Counted from the stretch's first letter, positions 28,328 through 38,092 are shown. The stretch is 64,000 nucleotides of DNA from Paraburkholderia rhynchosiae (GCF_002879865.1 NZ_PNXY01000024.1:50957-114956), one strand, 5' to 3'. Notes: generated by a model not told the origin, from the sequence alone. Translations and numbers: made by a program.

Positions 28328-29239
28328 TCATTGCACTTCGGTCTGCCGTTGAGTTTTGACTTTAGCCGGCCGACGCGGCGCGGGTGCGGCAGCAGCGGCG
28401 CTGACGCGCTCCCGCGCTATCGCGCAGTAACTTTCATTGATTTCATAGCCGACGAATTCGCGCTGCTGGCGGGCGCAAGCGACCGCGGTGGTGCCGCTGC
28501 CCATGAAAGGGTCGAGCACGCGGCCGCCCTTCGGACAACTGGCCAACACCATCCGCTCGACAATTTCCAGAGGCTTTTGCGTGGGATGATCGACGCGTTC
28601 GGCGTGTTGCCGGTGCAGCCTCGATACAGACCAGACGTCCTTCGGATTATAGCCAAGCTCCAGCCACTTACTGCCTTCGAACAATTTACGCGAACGCGCC
28701 TTCTTCGTAACGGCATCGTACGGGATGCGGACGGGATCGAGATCGAAGTAATAATCTTTCGACACCGCGAAAAAGCCGATGTTGTCATGCACCGACGTGA
28801 ATCGGCGCACCGTTCCGCCCATGCTCGGCACGCGCCGGTCCCAGATGATCTCGTTGATCATCGTGAGTTTGGTCTTCAGGAAGCTGAAGATTTCCGGCGC
28901 GTACTGCCAAGTGCAGAAGATATAAAGCGAGCCCGACGGCTTGAGCTTCGGAATGGCAAGCTCGAGCCAGCCACGCGTCCATTCGAGAAAATCGTCACCG
29001 CTACGCATGTCGGAGTCGTTGCCGTAATCCTTGCCGAGCCCATACGGCGGGTCGCATAGGATCAGGTCGATCGACCCGTCGGGAATGTTCGCTACCTCGG
29101 TCAGAAAATCGCGGTTCAACAACTGGATGCCCGCGGGCACCTGCGGCAACAGCACCGCAGGCGCCTCGGGCGCCAGAAGCTCGCTGGCCGGCACTATTTC
29201 GGTGGTCGCCGGCTGCGGCTCGTCGAACTCGTCGCGCAT
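28328..29239 (-). CDS. Orphan DNA (adenine-N6 or cytosine-N4) methyltransferase, beta class
   Basis: A 303-aa site-specific DNA methyltransferase of the N6_N4_Mtase family. Catalytic motif IV DPPYGLG (about residue 65) comes before the SAM-binding motif I DPFMGSGTT (about 243), the beta-class order. HPTQKPLEIVERM is the conserved stretch before it. No restriction gene is adjacent. It lies between trpB (11 bp away) and trpA, an arrangement I know from Burkholderia. From memory, the B. cenocepacia orphan methylase linked to GTWWAC lies next to trp genes and may be its counterpart; the specificity here is inferred. The C-terminal 25 residues are basic and low complexity. Confidence 0.9.
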   Translation of the reverse strand: MRDEFDEPQPATTEIVPASELLAPEAPAVLLPQVPAGIQLLNRDFLTEVANIPDGSIDLILCDPPYGLGKDYGNDSDMRSGDDFLEWTRGWLELAIPKLKPSGSLYIFCTWQYAPEIFSFLKTKLTMINEIIWDRRVPSMGGTVRRFTSVHDNIGFFAVSKDYYFDLDPVRIPYDAVTKKARSRKLFEGSKWLELGYNPKDVWSVSRLHRQHAERVDHPTQKPLEIVERMVLASCPKGGRVLDPFMGSGTTAVACARQQREFVGYEINESYCAIARERVSAAAAAPAPRRPAKVKTQRQTEVQ

Positions 29240-29250
29240 CGTTGTGGCGC

Positions 29251-30444
29251 TCAGAACTGGATGCCCGATCGCTCCGCGACCGTGTGCATGTCCTTGTCAC
29301 CGCGGCCCGACAGGTTCACCAGAAGGTGCTTGTCCTTGGGCAGAGTCGGCGCGAGCTTCGTGGCGTAGGCCAGCGCGTGACTAGATTCCAGCGCCGGAAT
29401 GATGCCTTCGATGCGGCAGCAGTCGTGGAACGCCTTGAGCGCTTCTTCGTCGGTGATGCCGACGTATTGCGCGCGGTTGATCTCTTTTAGCCACGCATGT
29501 TCGGGGCCGACGCCCGGATAGTCCAGACCCGCCGAGATCGAATGCGTCTCGATGATCTGACCGTTCTCGTCCTGAAGCAGATAAGTGCGATTGCCGTGCA
29601 GGACGCCGGGACTGCCGCCGATCAGCGAGGCCGCGTGGCGGCCGGACTCGATACCGTCGCCGGCCGCCTCGACACCGATCAGTTGCACCGACGTGTCGTC
29701 GATATACGGGTAAAAGATGCCCATTGCGTTCGAACCGCCGCCCACGCATGCAATCACGGCGTCCGGCTGGCGCCCGATCAGTTCGGGCATTTGCACCTTG
29801 CACTCGTCGCCGATCACGCGCTGGAAGTCGCGCACCATCATCGGATAAGGATGCGGCCCTGCCACCGTGCCGATGATGTAGAACGTGTTTTCGACGTTGG
29901 TCACCCAGTCGCGCATTGCCTCGTTCAGCGCGTCCTTCAGCGTGCGCGAGCCTGACTCGACCGGCACGACCGTCGCACCGAGCAGCTTCATCCGGTAGAC
30001 GTTCGCGGCCTGGCGGCGCACGTCTTCTGCGCCCATGTAGACCACGCATTCCATGCCGAAACGCGCGGCAATAGTGGCGGTCGCGACGCCGTGCTGGCCA
30101 GCGCCGGTTTCCGCGATCACGCGTGGCTTGCCCATGCGCTTTGCCAATAGCGCCTGGCCGATCACGTTATTGATCTTGTGGGCGCCGGTGTGGTTCAGGT
30201 CTTCGCGCTTGAGAAAAATCTGCGCGCCGCCGAGCATCTCGCTCCAACGCTGCGCATGGTAAATCGGCGAAGGACGGCCAACGAAGTACTTCAGTTCGCG
30301 CTCGTATTCGGCGACGAACTCCGGATCTTTCTGAAATTTCTCGTAGGCGCCACGCAGCTCGTCGAGCGCGTGGACTAGCGTTTCGGCGACGAACACGCCG
30401 CCAAACTGGCCGAAATGGCCTCTTTCGTCAGGCAAGTTGTACAT
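29251..30444 (-). CDS. trpB: Tryptophan synthase beta chain
   Basis: A 397-aa PLP enzyme condensing indole with serine. PLP Lys is in NHTGAHKINN, the phosphate site is CVGGGSNAMG, and the N terminus (YNLPDERGHFGQFGG) is typical. The start at 30444 was chosen over an upstream ATG at 30486 because homology starts here. trpF is 54 bp upstream. Confidence 0.97.
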   Translation of the reverse strand: MYNLPDERGHFGQFGGVFVAETLVHALDELRGAYEKFQKDPEFVAEYERELKYFVGRPSPIYHAQRWSEMLGGAQIFLKREDLNHTGAHKINNVIGQALLAKRMGKPRVIAETGAGQHGVATATIAARFGMECVVYMGAEDVRRQAANVYRMKLLGATVVPVESGSRTLKDALNEAMRDWVTNVENTFYIIGTVAGPHPYPMMVRDFQRVIGDECKVQMPELIGRQPDAVIACVGGGSNAMGIFYPYIDDTSVQLIGVEAAGDGIESGRHAASLIGGSPGVLHGNRTYLLQDENGQIIETHSISAGLDYPGVGPEHAWLKEINRAQYVGITDEEALKAFHDCCRIEGIIPALESSHALAYATKLAPTLPKDKHLLVNLSGRGDKDMHTVAERSGIQF

Positions 30445-30498
30445 GGTGATCACTCTTTTCTGGCGCGCGGCGTCCCGCTGGAGCACCGCGCTGCGAAA

Positions 30499-31248
30499 TC
30501 ATCCGGCATCCGCCGCGCGCACCGCGCGGACGAATGCCGCCATCCGGGCGTGATCTTTCACGCCCTTGGCGCCCGCTACTTCGATGCCGCTCGAGACATC
30601 GACCGCGTAGGGGCGCACGCGATGGATCGCATCACTGACGTTTTGCGCGTTCAACCCACCACTCAAAACGGCCCGACGCGCGAGCTCTGCTGGAATAAGT
30701 GACCAATCGAAAACCTTCCCGCCGCCGCCATAGCCTTCGACATGGGTGTCGAACAGAAAGCCGTTGGCAGCTGAATAGTTGAGAGCCGATTCTACCAAAT
30801 CGGCCGGTTGAGTATCCGCTGCAACGCGCAACGCGCGCAACCAAGGCAAACCCGCAACGCCAGCGAGCGATTCGCACTGGTCCGCCGTCTCGTCGCCATG
30901 GAACTGCAACAGCGAAAGCCCGACATTGCTGACGACTTCGCGCACCCAATCCGTCGTAGGGTTGACGAACAGACCGACCACCGACACGAACGGTGGAACG
31001 TCACGCACCAGTTCGACGGCCTGCGCGACGCTCACCGAGCGCGGGCTCGGCGGGTAGAACACGAGGCCGATGGCGTCGGCGCCGAGGTCGATCGCGTGAC
31101 TCACGTCTGCCGGCTTCGACAGGCCGCACAGCTTGATGCGCGTGCGCCGCGGAATGGCTTGCTGCTCGCCGCCATTGCCTGCTTCGCTCGCGTGGTTGCC
31201 AGTCGCGAGGTTTCCGGTCGATTTCATGTTTGCGCTTGCTCGGTCCAT
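30499..31248 (-). CDS. trpF: Phosphoribosylanthranilate isomerase
   Basis: TIM-barrel enzyme of tryptophan synthesis. RIKLCGLSKPADV carries the catalytic Cys, and VDVSSGIEVAGAKGVKD carries the catalytic Asp. The core begins about 36 residues in. The first ATG (31248) overlaps truA by 25 bp; a second in-frame ATG at 31227 overlaps truA by only 4 bp and is a plausible alternative start. The Gly/Asn/Gln-rich leader is not part of the fold. Confidence 0.95.
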   Translation of the reverse strand: MDRASANMKSTGNLATGNHASEAGNGGEQQAIPRRTRIKLCGLSKPADVSHAIDLGADAIGLVFYPPSPRSVSVAQAVELVRDVPPFVSVVGLFVNPTTDWVREVVSNVGLSLLQFHGDETADQCESLAGVAGLPWLRALRVAADTQPADLVESALNYSAANGFLFDTHVEGYGGGGKVFDWSLIPAELARRAVLSGGLNAQNVSDAIHRVRPYAVDVSSGIEVAGAKGVKDHARMAAFVRAVRAADAG

Positions 31249-32036
31249 ACGTTACTCCAAGGCACACTGCCGGTCTGCGGCGCGGGCACGGCGAAGTGCT
31301 CAGGATAGCCCACCTGCGCCAGATACAACCCGTCCGGCATGAAGGTCGGCGCGGCGCGGTCGCGGTCGCGGCTCGCCAGTACCTCCGGCATCCATTCGGC
31401 GGGACGACGCCCTTTGCCGACGTAGACGAGGCATCCCATCAGGTTACGCACCATGTGATGCAGAAACGCGTTCGCCCTGAAGCGGAAATGGATGAAGTCG
31501 CCCTGTTGCTCAATGTCGATCTGATACAGCTGCTTGACTGGCGTTTTTGCCTGACATTGCGACGAGCGGAATGCCGAGAAGTCGTGTTCGCCGATCAAGT
31601 GAGTCGCCGCGGCGCGCATTGCGTCGATATCGAGCGATGTGTGCACCCACCCGGCCCGCGCCGCCAGCATCGGCGAGCGCACGGGATGCACGTACAGCAC
31701 GTAGTAGTAAGTCCGCTCGAAAGCTGAAAACCGTGCGTGGAACGCCTCGGGCATCGGCTTGGCCCACTGTATCGAAATCGTCTTCGGCAAGAACGAATTC
31801 GTGCCGCGAACCCATGAGACTTCCGCCCGCTCCAGTTCCGTGTCGAAATGCACGACCTGGCCGAGTCCATGTACGCCCGTGTCGGTGCGACCGGCGACGA
31901 CGGTATGCACAGGTGTCTGCGCGAACTCGCGCAGCGCCCGTTCAAGCTCGTCCTGAACCGTGTTGCCATGCGGCTGCGACTGCCATCCGCAGAACGCCGA
32001 ACCGTCGTACTGAACGCCTAAAGCAATCCGCTTCAC
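31224..32036 (-). CDS. truA: tRNA pseudouridine(38-40) synthase
   Basis: A 270-aa pseudouridine synthase acting on the tRNA anticodon arm. The catalytic Asp is in VAGRTDTGVHGLGQVVHF. The N terminus KRIALGVQYDGSAFCGWQSQ and the segment FRANAFLHHMVRNLMG are TruA signatures. It overlaps fimV by 4 bp and trpF by 4-25 bp, so the genes are probably co-transcribed. Confidence 0.97.
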   Translation of the reverse strand: MKRIALGVQYDGSAFCGWQSQPHGNTVQDELERALREFAQTPVHTVVAGRTDTGVHGLGQVVHFDTELERAEVSWVRGTNSFLPKTISIQWAKPMPEAFHARFSAFERTYYYVLYVHPVRSPMLAARAGWVHTSLDIDAMRAAATHLIGEHDFSAFRSSQCQAKTPVKQLYQIDIEQQGDFIHFRFRANAFLHHMVRNLMGCLVYVGKGRRPAEWMPEVLASRDRDRAAPTFMPDGLYLAQVGYPEHFAVPAPQTGSVPWSNVWTEQAQT

Positions 32037-34552
32037 GACAATGGCGCGAGCGTCGAGAGCAACGCGCGCGCGTCATTGCGCGTGGCCGGATCGTTTGCCT
32101 CGATCACTTCGTTAATGAGCGTGCGTGCGCCGGCCAGATCGCCCAGCTCGATGTATTCGGCGGCCAGATCCAGCTTGTTGCGGGCGATGCGGGCCAGGTC
32201 GGCCGGCGTGAACGCCGGCAGCGGCTGTGCCGGACTCGGCGGCAACTCCAGGTCGAAGTCGAGCTTCAGCGCGCCAAAGCCTGCAGTACCCACGCCGCCG
32301 GCGCCAAGGCCAGCGACGGCGGCACGGCCGGCGGTGCCCGCCGCGATTTCGTCGGCGGTATGGGGCGCTTTGTCGGCGTCGTGCGGCGGAACGGCTTGCC
32401 GTGCGGTCGCCTCTGGGGACGCGACCGGCTGGCTGCTTGGCGTTTCCGATGCAGGTACAACTCCAGCGGCGGGTTCGACCCGCGGCGGCAACGGCATATC
32501 GAGACTGCCGAATGCGTCGACGGCGTCGCGTGGGAATTCTCTCGGTCCGTGCGCGTGGATGTTCGCTTCGTCGACCTGACCAGTCGTCGCCGGGGCTTGC
32601 GGGACCAACGGTTCCATCGGCTCGTCGGGCAACGGTTCGTCGTCCCATTCGAGACGGTGCGAAAGCGGTTCCGGCTCCCATGCCTCGTCGATCGGTTCGA
32701 GGGGCGCGCGCGGCAGGGCGTCGGCGCCTAGTTCGGCGGCGGCGTCGAGGCTCGCGGCCATCGTCGCGGCGTCCAGATTCTCGTGATGCGGCGGCGGGGC
32801 GAAATCGGTTTGCTTCGGCGCGGCGGGTTGTGCTTGCGACAGGTTGTGCTGCCCGATCAGATCAGCGTCTGCGGCCGAGAAGCCCGGGGACTGATGCGAA
32901 GCCGTTTGTTGTGCCGTTCGTAGGCCGTCGGCTGCTTGTTGTGCTGCGAGTTGGTCGGCTGCAGCGCGTTGTGCTGCCAAGTGCTCTGCCGATGCCTGTT
33001 CTGCTGGTGAGTGTTGTTCTGCAGCTTGTTGAGCCGCGGCTTTCTCCGCTGCTACGCTCTCCGTTGCCGTTTGCTCTGCCGCCAACTGCTCGGCTTCAGC
33101 CGCCTGTTCGGCCACAGCGCGATCCGCCGAAGTTCGTCCGGCCGCATCCTCCTCCGCTGCCTCGCGATCCGCAGCAGCGCCTTCCACAGCACCGTTTTCA
33201 GCCGTGCGTTCGGCCGCTGCCTGCTCAACAGTCCCGTGTTCAGCCGCACGCTCCGCCGCTTCCCGCGCCTCAGCCTCACGCGCAACCGCCGCACGAATTT
33301 CCGCCTCACGCTCCGCCGCTACACGTTCCGACATCTCACGAGCCGCAGCTTCGCCCTCGGCAGCCTCACGTTCGGCGGCGGCCATCGCGGCCGCTTGCTG
33401 GGCGGCGGCATCATTGGCGTCGTGCACCGCGCGCGGGACTTCCTGCTCGGGCCTGGCAATAGAATCTGCCGGCTCGACGGCCCGCGCCGCCGTACCGCCA
33501 TCCGACGACGCTGCTTGCGCCTCGGCCATACGTTCGCGCTTACGCCGGCCAAGACGCAATGTGGTCAGCAGTACGACCAGCGCTGCGCCGACCGCCGCGC
33601 CCACCGCCAGGCTTGTCTGTGAAATGCCGGTCTGATTCGATGTGGAAATAGCAGCGGCAGCATGACCCGGCACGAGAGCCGCGGACGACGCGGCCGTCGC
33701 CGGTTGCGTACCAGTTGCCGAAGGCGCGACCGGCGCAGCCGATGACCCGCCGATGCCATGCTTCTGCAACTCCATCAGCACGCGATTCTTGAGCGCCAGC
33801 AATTGCTGCAAGCTCGACACCTTCGCGCGCGGCTGCGACGCGTCCATGCCCGCTGCTGCCGATGCGCCGGCGGCCGCCTCGCTCGCCGACGGCTGAACCG
33901 ACCCGGCCCAAACATGCGTGCCGCTGGCAGCCGACGCCGGCTCTGAACCGCCCATGGGCGCCGACGACACAACACTACCCGTCGCAGCCGAACTTGCGTC
34001 GGTCGCCGCGCTGGCCGCGCCGTGAGCCGCGGGCGTCTCCGGCGTCGCATCGTGAGTGGCAGCACTTTGCGGGCTCGCACCGCCGCTCGCTGCCACTGCG
34101 GCATTCGACGACGAGCCACCAGTAGCCGTCGGCGCGGAAGCCGCAGTTGCCGCCGACGAAGCCGCCATCGCGCCCGACGCGTCCAGCACCGGCACTGTCA
34201 GGACTGCACCGAGCCGCAACCGGCTCGGGTCGCGGCCCATGAAGGCATTCGGATTTGCATCGAACAGCGCGCGCGCCGCGCGTGCGAGTGTGGCCCGGTC
34301 GTGTGATTGGGTAACGGCGATCGCCACGTCGTTCAGCGACTGGCCCGGCCGAACCGTGTATTGGCCGCCGGCTGTGTAAGACACGGAAGCGGACACCGAA
34401 GCGGCGTCAGGCGCGCTCGCGGCGTCGCCAGGCGCGGCCACCGCGCTCTGCACGCCGGCACCAGCCAGCATCAACGCCACAACGGCTGCCGCAAGGCGGC
34501 CCCTATCTGGGCGCACAAACATGGCCCGAAGGGAAGAGAGTCGAAGATTCAT
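32033..34552 (-). CDS. fimV: FimV-like peptidoglycan-binding protein
   Basis: An 839-aa envelope protein related to FimV/TspA, polar organisers of type IV pili and motility in other species. Domains in order: signal peptide (about 1-40, ending AVAAPG); LysM-like domain near 60-115 (YTVRPGQSLNDVAIAV); Ser/Ala-rich linker; single membrane segment near 305-330 (AVGAAVGAALVVLLTTLRLG); a long Ala/Glu-rich, probably coiled-coil segment about 365-560 built from AAERE-type repeats; then the conserved C-terminal FimV domain, a TPR-like end (DLARIARNKLDLAAEYIELG). The start was placed at 34552, before the signal peptide. It lies between asd and truA, the usual place in Burkholderiales. Confidence 0.88.
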   Translation of the reverse strand: MNLRLSSLRAMFVRPDRGRLAAAVVALMLAGAGVQSAVAAPGDAASAPDAASVSASVSYTAGGQYTVRPGQSLNDVAIAVTQSHDRATLARAARALFDANPNAFMGRDPSRLRLGAVLTVPVLDASGAMAASSAATAASAPTATGGSSSNAAVAASGGASPQSAATHDATPETPAAHGAASAATDASSAATGSVVSSAPMGGSEPASAASGTHVWAGSVQPSASEAAAGASAAAGMDASQPRAKVSSLQQLLALKNRVLMELQKHGIGGSSAAPVAPSATGTQPATAASSAALVPGHAAAAISTSNQTGISQTSLAVGAAVGAALVVLLTTLRLGRRKRERMAEAQAASSDGGTAARAVEPADSIARPEQEVPRAVHDANDAAAQQAAAMAAAEREAAEGEAAAREMSERVAAEREAEIRAAVAREAEAREAAERAAEHGTVEQAAAERTAENGAVEGAAADREAAEEDAAGRTSADRAVAEQAAEAEQLAAEQTATESVAAEKAAAQQAAEQHSPAEQASAEHLAAQRAAADQLAAQQAADGLRTAQQTASHQSPGFSAADADLIGQHNLSQAQPAAPKQTDFAPPPHHENLDAATMAASLDAAAELGADALPRAPLEPIDEAWEPEPLSHRLEWDDEPLPDEPMEPLVPQAPATTGQVDEANIHAHGPREFPRDAVDAFGSLDMPLPPRVEPAAGVVPASETPSSQPVASPEATARQAVPPHDADKAPHTADEIAAGTAGRAAVAGLGAGGVGTAGFGALKLDFDLELPPSPAQPLPAFTPADLARIARNKLDLAAEYIELGDLAGARTLINEVIEANDPATRNDARALLSTLAPLS

Positions 34553-34626
34553 CGGGACTCCTGGCGCGTCAGCGCGCGGCCCTTTTTTGCAGTTATAAAA
34601 AGACAAGATATTCGGAGCACACAAAT

Positions 34627-34655
34627 GAAAAAAGCGCCGCGCAAGCGCGACGCTT
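34627..34655 (-). terminator. Intrinsic terminator downstream of asd
   Basis: An 11-bp stem with one mismatch (AAGCGCCGCGC against GCGCGACGCTT) and a 2-base loop. On the minus strand it is followed by six T residues. A second small hairpin (CTACGCG/CGCGTAG) lies just before it near 34666-34686. It separates asd from fimV. Confidence 0.8.
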
Positions 34656-34692
34656 CTTGAGTTTTCTACGCGTCGTGAGCGCGTAGTTTACT

Positions 34693-35814
34693 TTACTTGT
34701 CGAGCACAATGCGAAGCATGCGGCGCAGCGGCTCGGCCGCGCCCCACAACAGCTGATCGCCGACCGTAAACGCCGACAGATATTCGCCGCCCATGGCCAA
34801 CTTGCGCACACGGCCAACAGGCACCGTCAGCGTACCCGTGACGACTGCCGGCGACAGGTCACGCATCGACGCTTCACGCTCGTTCGGCACAACCTTGACC
34901 CAGTCGTTGCCCGAAGCAAGGATGCTGTTCACTTCGTCCAGCGGCACGTCCTTATTCAGCTTGATGGTCAGCGCCTGCGAGTGGCAGCGCATTGCGCCGA
35001 TCCGCACGCACAGGCCGTCCACCGGGATCGAACCGGGCGTGCCCATGGCTGGCTTGCCGAGAATCTTGTTGGTCTCCGCGCCGCCCTTCCATTCTTCCTT
35101 CGACATACCGTTGCCGAGATCCTTGTCGATCCACGGAATCAGGGAGCCGGCGAGCGGCACGCCGAAGTTGTCGGTCGGCATGCGGTCGCTGTTCATGGCG
35201 GACAGCACACGGCGGTCGATATCCAGAATCGCCGACGAAGGGTCGGCCAGGTCTTCCTTGGCTGCGCCGTACAGCGTGCCCATTTGCTGCAGCAGTTCGC
35301 GCATGTTCTGCGCGCCTGCACCAGACGCGGCCTGGTATGTCATGGCCGTCATCCAGTCGACGAGGTTTTCGCGGAACAGGCCGCCGAGCGCCATCAGCAT
35401 CAGGCTGACCGTGCAATTGCCGCCGATGAAATTCTTCTGCCCCTTGACCAGCGCGTTCTTGATCACGTCCAGGTTGACCGGATCGAGAATGATGACCGCG
35501 TCGTCTTTCATGCGCAGCGACGAAGCCGCGTCGATCCAGTAGCCGTTCCAGCCGGCCGCGCGCAGCTTCGGGAACACTTCGTTCGTGTAGTCACCGCCCT
35601 GGCAGGAGATGATGGCTTCGCACTTCTTCAGGTCTTCGATGCTTGTGGCATCTTTGAGCTTGGTCTCGTTCTTGGCAAACGACGGCGCGTTGCCGCCCGC
35701 GTTGCTGGTGCTGAAAAACACCGGTTCGATCAAGTCGAAATCGCCTTCCTGTTGCATGCGTTGCATCAGGACGCTGCCGACCATGCCGCGCCAACCTACG
35801 AGACCTACGTTCAT
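34693..35814 (-). CDS. asd: Aspartate-semialdehyde dehydrogenase
   Basis: A 373-aa NADPH-dependent enzyme of lysine, threonine and methionine synthesis. The N-terminal nucleotide-binding loop is VGLVGWRGMVGSVL. The catalytic Cys lies in FIGGNCTVSLMLMALGGLF, and the active-site His in RIGAMRCHSQALTIKL. This is the Gram-negative type of about 370 residues. The start at 35814 (MNVGLVGW) was preferred to a longer frame at 35889. leuB lies 371 bp upstream. Confidence 0.97.
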   Translation of the reverse strand: MNVGLVGWRGMVGSVLMQRMQQEGDFDLIEPVFFSTSNAGGNAPSFAKNETKLKDATSIEDLKKCEAIISCQGGDYTNEVFPKLRAAGWNGYWIDAASSLRMKDDAVIILDPVNLDVIKNALVKGQKNFIGGNCTVSLMLMALGGLFRENLVDWMTAMTYQAASGAGAQNMRELLQQMGTLYGAAKEDLADPSSAILDIDRRVLSAMNSDRMPTDNFGVPLAGSLIPWIDKDLGNGMSKEEWKGGAETNKILGKPAMGTPGSIPVDGLCVRIGAMRCHSQALTIKLNKDVPLDEVNSILASGNDWVKVVPNEREASMRDLSPAVVTGTLTVPVGRVRKLAMGGEYLSAFTVGDQLLWGAAEPLRRMLRIVLDK

Positions 35815-36185
35815 GACTTCATACCCTTCGAGTGGAAACTTCCCCGCATCTTTGCCCGCAGTGACCGCGCGGGGAAGATGAGCGGGCACGACGGACGATC
35901 AGCGTTTCGTGATCGTTTTCGGGGTAATCGTTTTAATGGATGTTGCGGTGGTAATGGCGAGCTCAACCACACGGGCCGTTTTGCCGTGCAGTTTCGAAAT
36001 CGAGGAGATTTGAGCTATCTGCGCCATCGCTACAATATACACGAAAACCGAAATCCGGCGACGTCATTGTCCGTCGCTGCCGTCCGTATTGTGTGCGAAT
36101 CGGCCTTTTTAGAGGTCGATTCGCGTATTACAGGTCGTTTAGTGACCTGATTGCTGCTGCGTTAAGCGAGACGCGCACCCGAAAA
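35815..36185 (-). promoter_or_regulatory. Intergenic region upstream of asd with candidate promoter
   Basis: 371 bp without a supported gene. On the minus strand TATATT (about 36033-36038) preceded by TG is a candidate asd -10 box with no good -35. Near 36095-36124 an imperfect 12-bp inverted repeat (GCGAATCG with CGATTCGC) encloses a T-rich loop, and near 36131-36150 CAGGTC/GACCTG form a 6-bp stem. One of these may end the leu transcript, but neither has a T run on the minus strand. Confidence 0.35.
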
Positions 36186-37274
36186 TCAGCCCGGGCGCGG
36201 GCCGTTTCGCAGCGCCGCGACGACGGCGTCGCCCATCGCGACCGTGCCGACCTGCTTGCAACCGGGCGTGAGAATGTCGCCGGTGCGGTAGCCCTGCTCG
36301 AGCACCTTTCTCACCGCATTTTCGATGCGATCCGCCTGGTCCGCTTTGTTCAGCGAATAACGCAGCATCATGGCAGCCGACAGGATCGTGGCCAGCGGAT
36401 TCGCCACGCCCTTGCCCGCGATGTCTGGCGCTGAACCATGCGACGGCTCGTACAAGCCCTTGTTGTTCTTGTCTAGCGAAGCCGACGGCAGCATGCCGAT
36501 CGAACCCGTGAGCATTGCGGCTTCGTCGGAGAGAATGTCGCCAAACATGTTGCCGGTCACGATCACGTCGAACGACTTGGGCGCCTTCACCAGTTGCATG
36601 GCGGCGTTGTCCACGTACATGTGCGACAACTCGACGTCCGCGTATTCCTTCGACACGTCGATCATCACGTCTTTCCAGAATTGCGACGTTTCGAGTACGT
36701 TGGCCTTGTCGACGGACGTCAGCTTCTTGCCGCGCTTTTGCGCCGCCTGAAACGCGACGTGCGCGATGCGGCGCACTTCAGGCTCCGAATACCGCATGGT
36801 GTCGAAGCCCTCCTTCGAGCCGGCGAACAGGCCGTCCGGCGCTTCGCGCACGCCGCGCGGCGCGCCGAAGTAAATGTCGCCGTTCAACTCGCGCACGATC
36901 AGAATGTCCAGGCCCGAAACGATCTCTTCCTTCAACGACGACGCGCCGGTCAGTTGCGGATAGCAGATCGCCGGCCGGAAGTTCGCGAACAGTTGCAGAT
37001 GCTTGCGCAGACCAAGAATGGCCTGCTCGGGGCGCAACGCACGCTCGAGCTTGTCGTACTTCCAGTCGCCGACGGCGCCGAACAGGATCGCGTCGGCTTC
37101 CTTCGCGAGCGCGAGCGTGGAATCGGGCAGCGGATGGCCCTTCGCTTCGTAACCCGCGCCGCCAACCGGCGCTTCTTCGAGTTCGAACTTTTCGCCGAGT
37201 ACGTTCAGAACCTTCACGGCCTCTTTGACGATTTCGGGACCGATGCCGTCGCCCGGCAACACTGCGATCTTCAT
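36186..37274 (-). CDS. leuB: 3-isopropylmalate dehydrogenase
   Basis: A 362-aa dehydrogenase, third step of leucine synthesis. N-terminal KIAVLPGDGIGPEIV, substrate site VRELNGDIYFG, metal-binding NMFGDILSDEAAML and cofactor region EPSHGSAPDIAGKG are all visible. It is the last gene of leuC-ecn-leuD-leuB. Confidence 0.97.
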   Translation of the reverse strand: MKIAVLPGDGIGPEIVKEAVKVLNVLGEKFELEEAPVGGAGYEAKGHPLPDSTLALAKEADAILFGAVGDWKYDKLERALRPEQAILGLRKHLQLFANFRPAICYPQLTGASSLKEEIVSGLDILIVRELNGDIYFGAPRGVREAPDGLFAGSKEGFDTMRYSEPEVRRIAHVAFQAAQKRGKKLTSVDKANVLETSQFWKDVMIDVSKEYADVELSHMYVDNAAMQLVKAPKSFDVIVTGNMFGDILSDEAAMLTGSIGMLPSASLDKNNKGLYEPSHGSAPDIAGKGVANPLATILSAAMMLRYSLNKADQADRIENAVRKVLEQGYRTGDILTPGCKQVGTVAMGDAVVAALRNGPRPG

Positions 37275-37352
37275 GCGAATTCCTTAATGATTTTCTTCGA
37301 GACTTTGAGCCTGAATGAGCAAGCGCGCCTCACGCATTCAAGCGCCCAAGCT

Positions 37353-38006
37353 TCAACCGACGATGCGGTGAGCCAGCCACGGCTGCTTCGCAATACGCTC
37401 GGCTTCAAACTGGCGAATCTTGTCCGCGTGACGCAGCGTGAGGCCAATGTCGTCGAAACCGTTCAGCAGACAGTACTTGCGGAACGCCGCGACTTCGAAC
37501 GGATACTCGGTGCCGCCGTCCGACGTGCGCACGACTTGCGCGTCGAGGTCGATGGTCAACTGGAAACCGTTGAACGCATACGTTTCGTTGAACAGGTGGT
37601 CGACTTGCTGTTCGGTCAGCACGATCGGCAACAAGCCGTTCTTGAAGCAGTTGTTATAGAAAATATCGGCGAAACTCGGCGCGATGATCGCGCGAAAGCC
37701 GTATTGCTGAAGCGCCCACGGCGCGTGCTCACGCGAGCTGCCGCAGCCGAAATTCTTGCGCGCCAGCAGCACCGAAGCGCCTTGATAACGCGGCTGGTTC
37801 AAAACGAAATCCGGATTCAGCGGACGCTTCGAATTGTCCTGGCCCGGCTCGCCGTGGTCGAGGTAACGCCACTCGTCGAACGCATTCGGACCGAAACCGG
37901 TGCGTTTGATCGACTTCAGGAATTGCTTGGGAATAATCGCGTCCGTGTCGACGTTCTCGCGATCGAGCGGCGCCACGACGCCGGTGTGTACGATGAATTT
38001 ATCCAT
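37353..38006 (-). CDS. leuD: 3-isopropylmalate dehydratase small subunit
   Basis: A 217-aa swivel-domain subunit of the LeuCD isomerase. VDTDAIIPKQFLKS, GCGSSREHAPWALQQYG and SFADIFYNNCFKNGLLP are LeuD signatures. The start at 38006 follows the homology; the longer frame to 38078 was rejected. The entericidin-like gene sits between it and leuC. Confidence 0.97.
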   Translation of the reverse strand: MDKFIVHTGVVAPLDRENVDTDAIIPKQFLKSIKRTGFGPNAFDEWRYLDHGEPGQDNSKRPLNPDFVLNQPRYQGASVLLARKNFGCGSSREHAPWALQQYGFRAIIAPSFADIFYNNCFKNGLLPIVLTEQQVDHLFNETYAFNGFQLTIDLDAQVVRTSDGGTEYPFEVAAFRKYCLLNGFDDIGLTLRHADKIRQFEAERIAKQPWLAHRIVG

Positions 38007-38092
38007 GACGCTTGCGCCTGTTTCAGGACCGGGCGATGCGCGCGGCGGCATGAAAGCCGCTCGCTGCATCGCCGGCAAAAATCAAAAACCGG

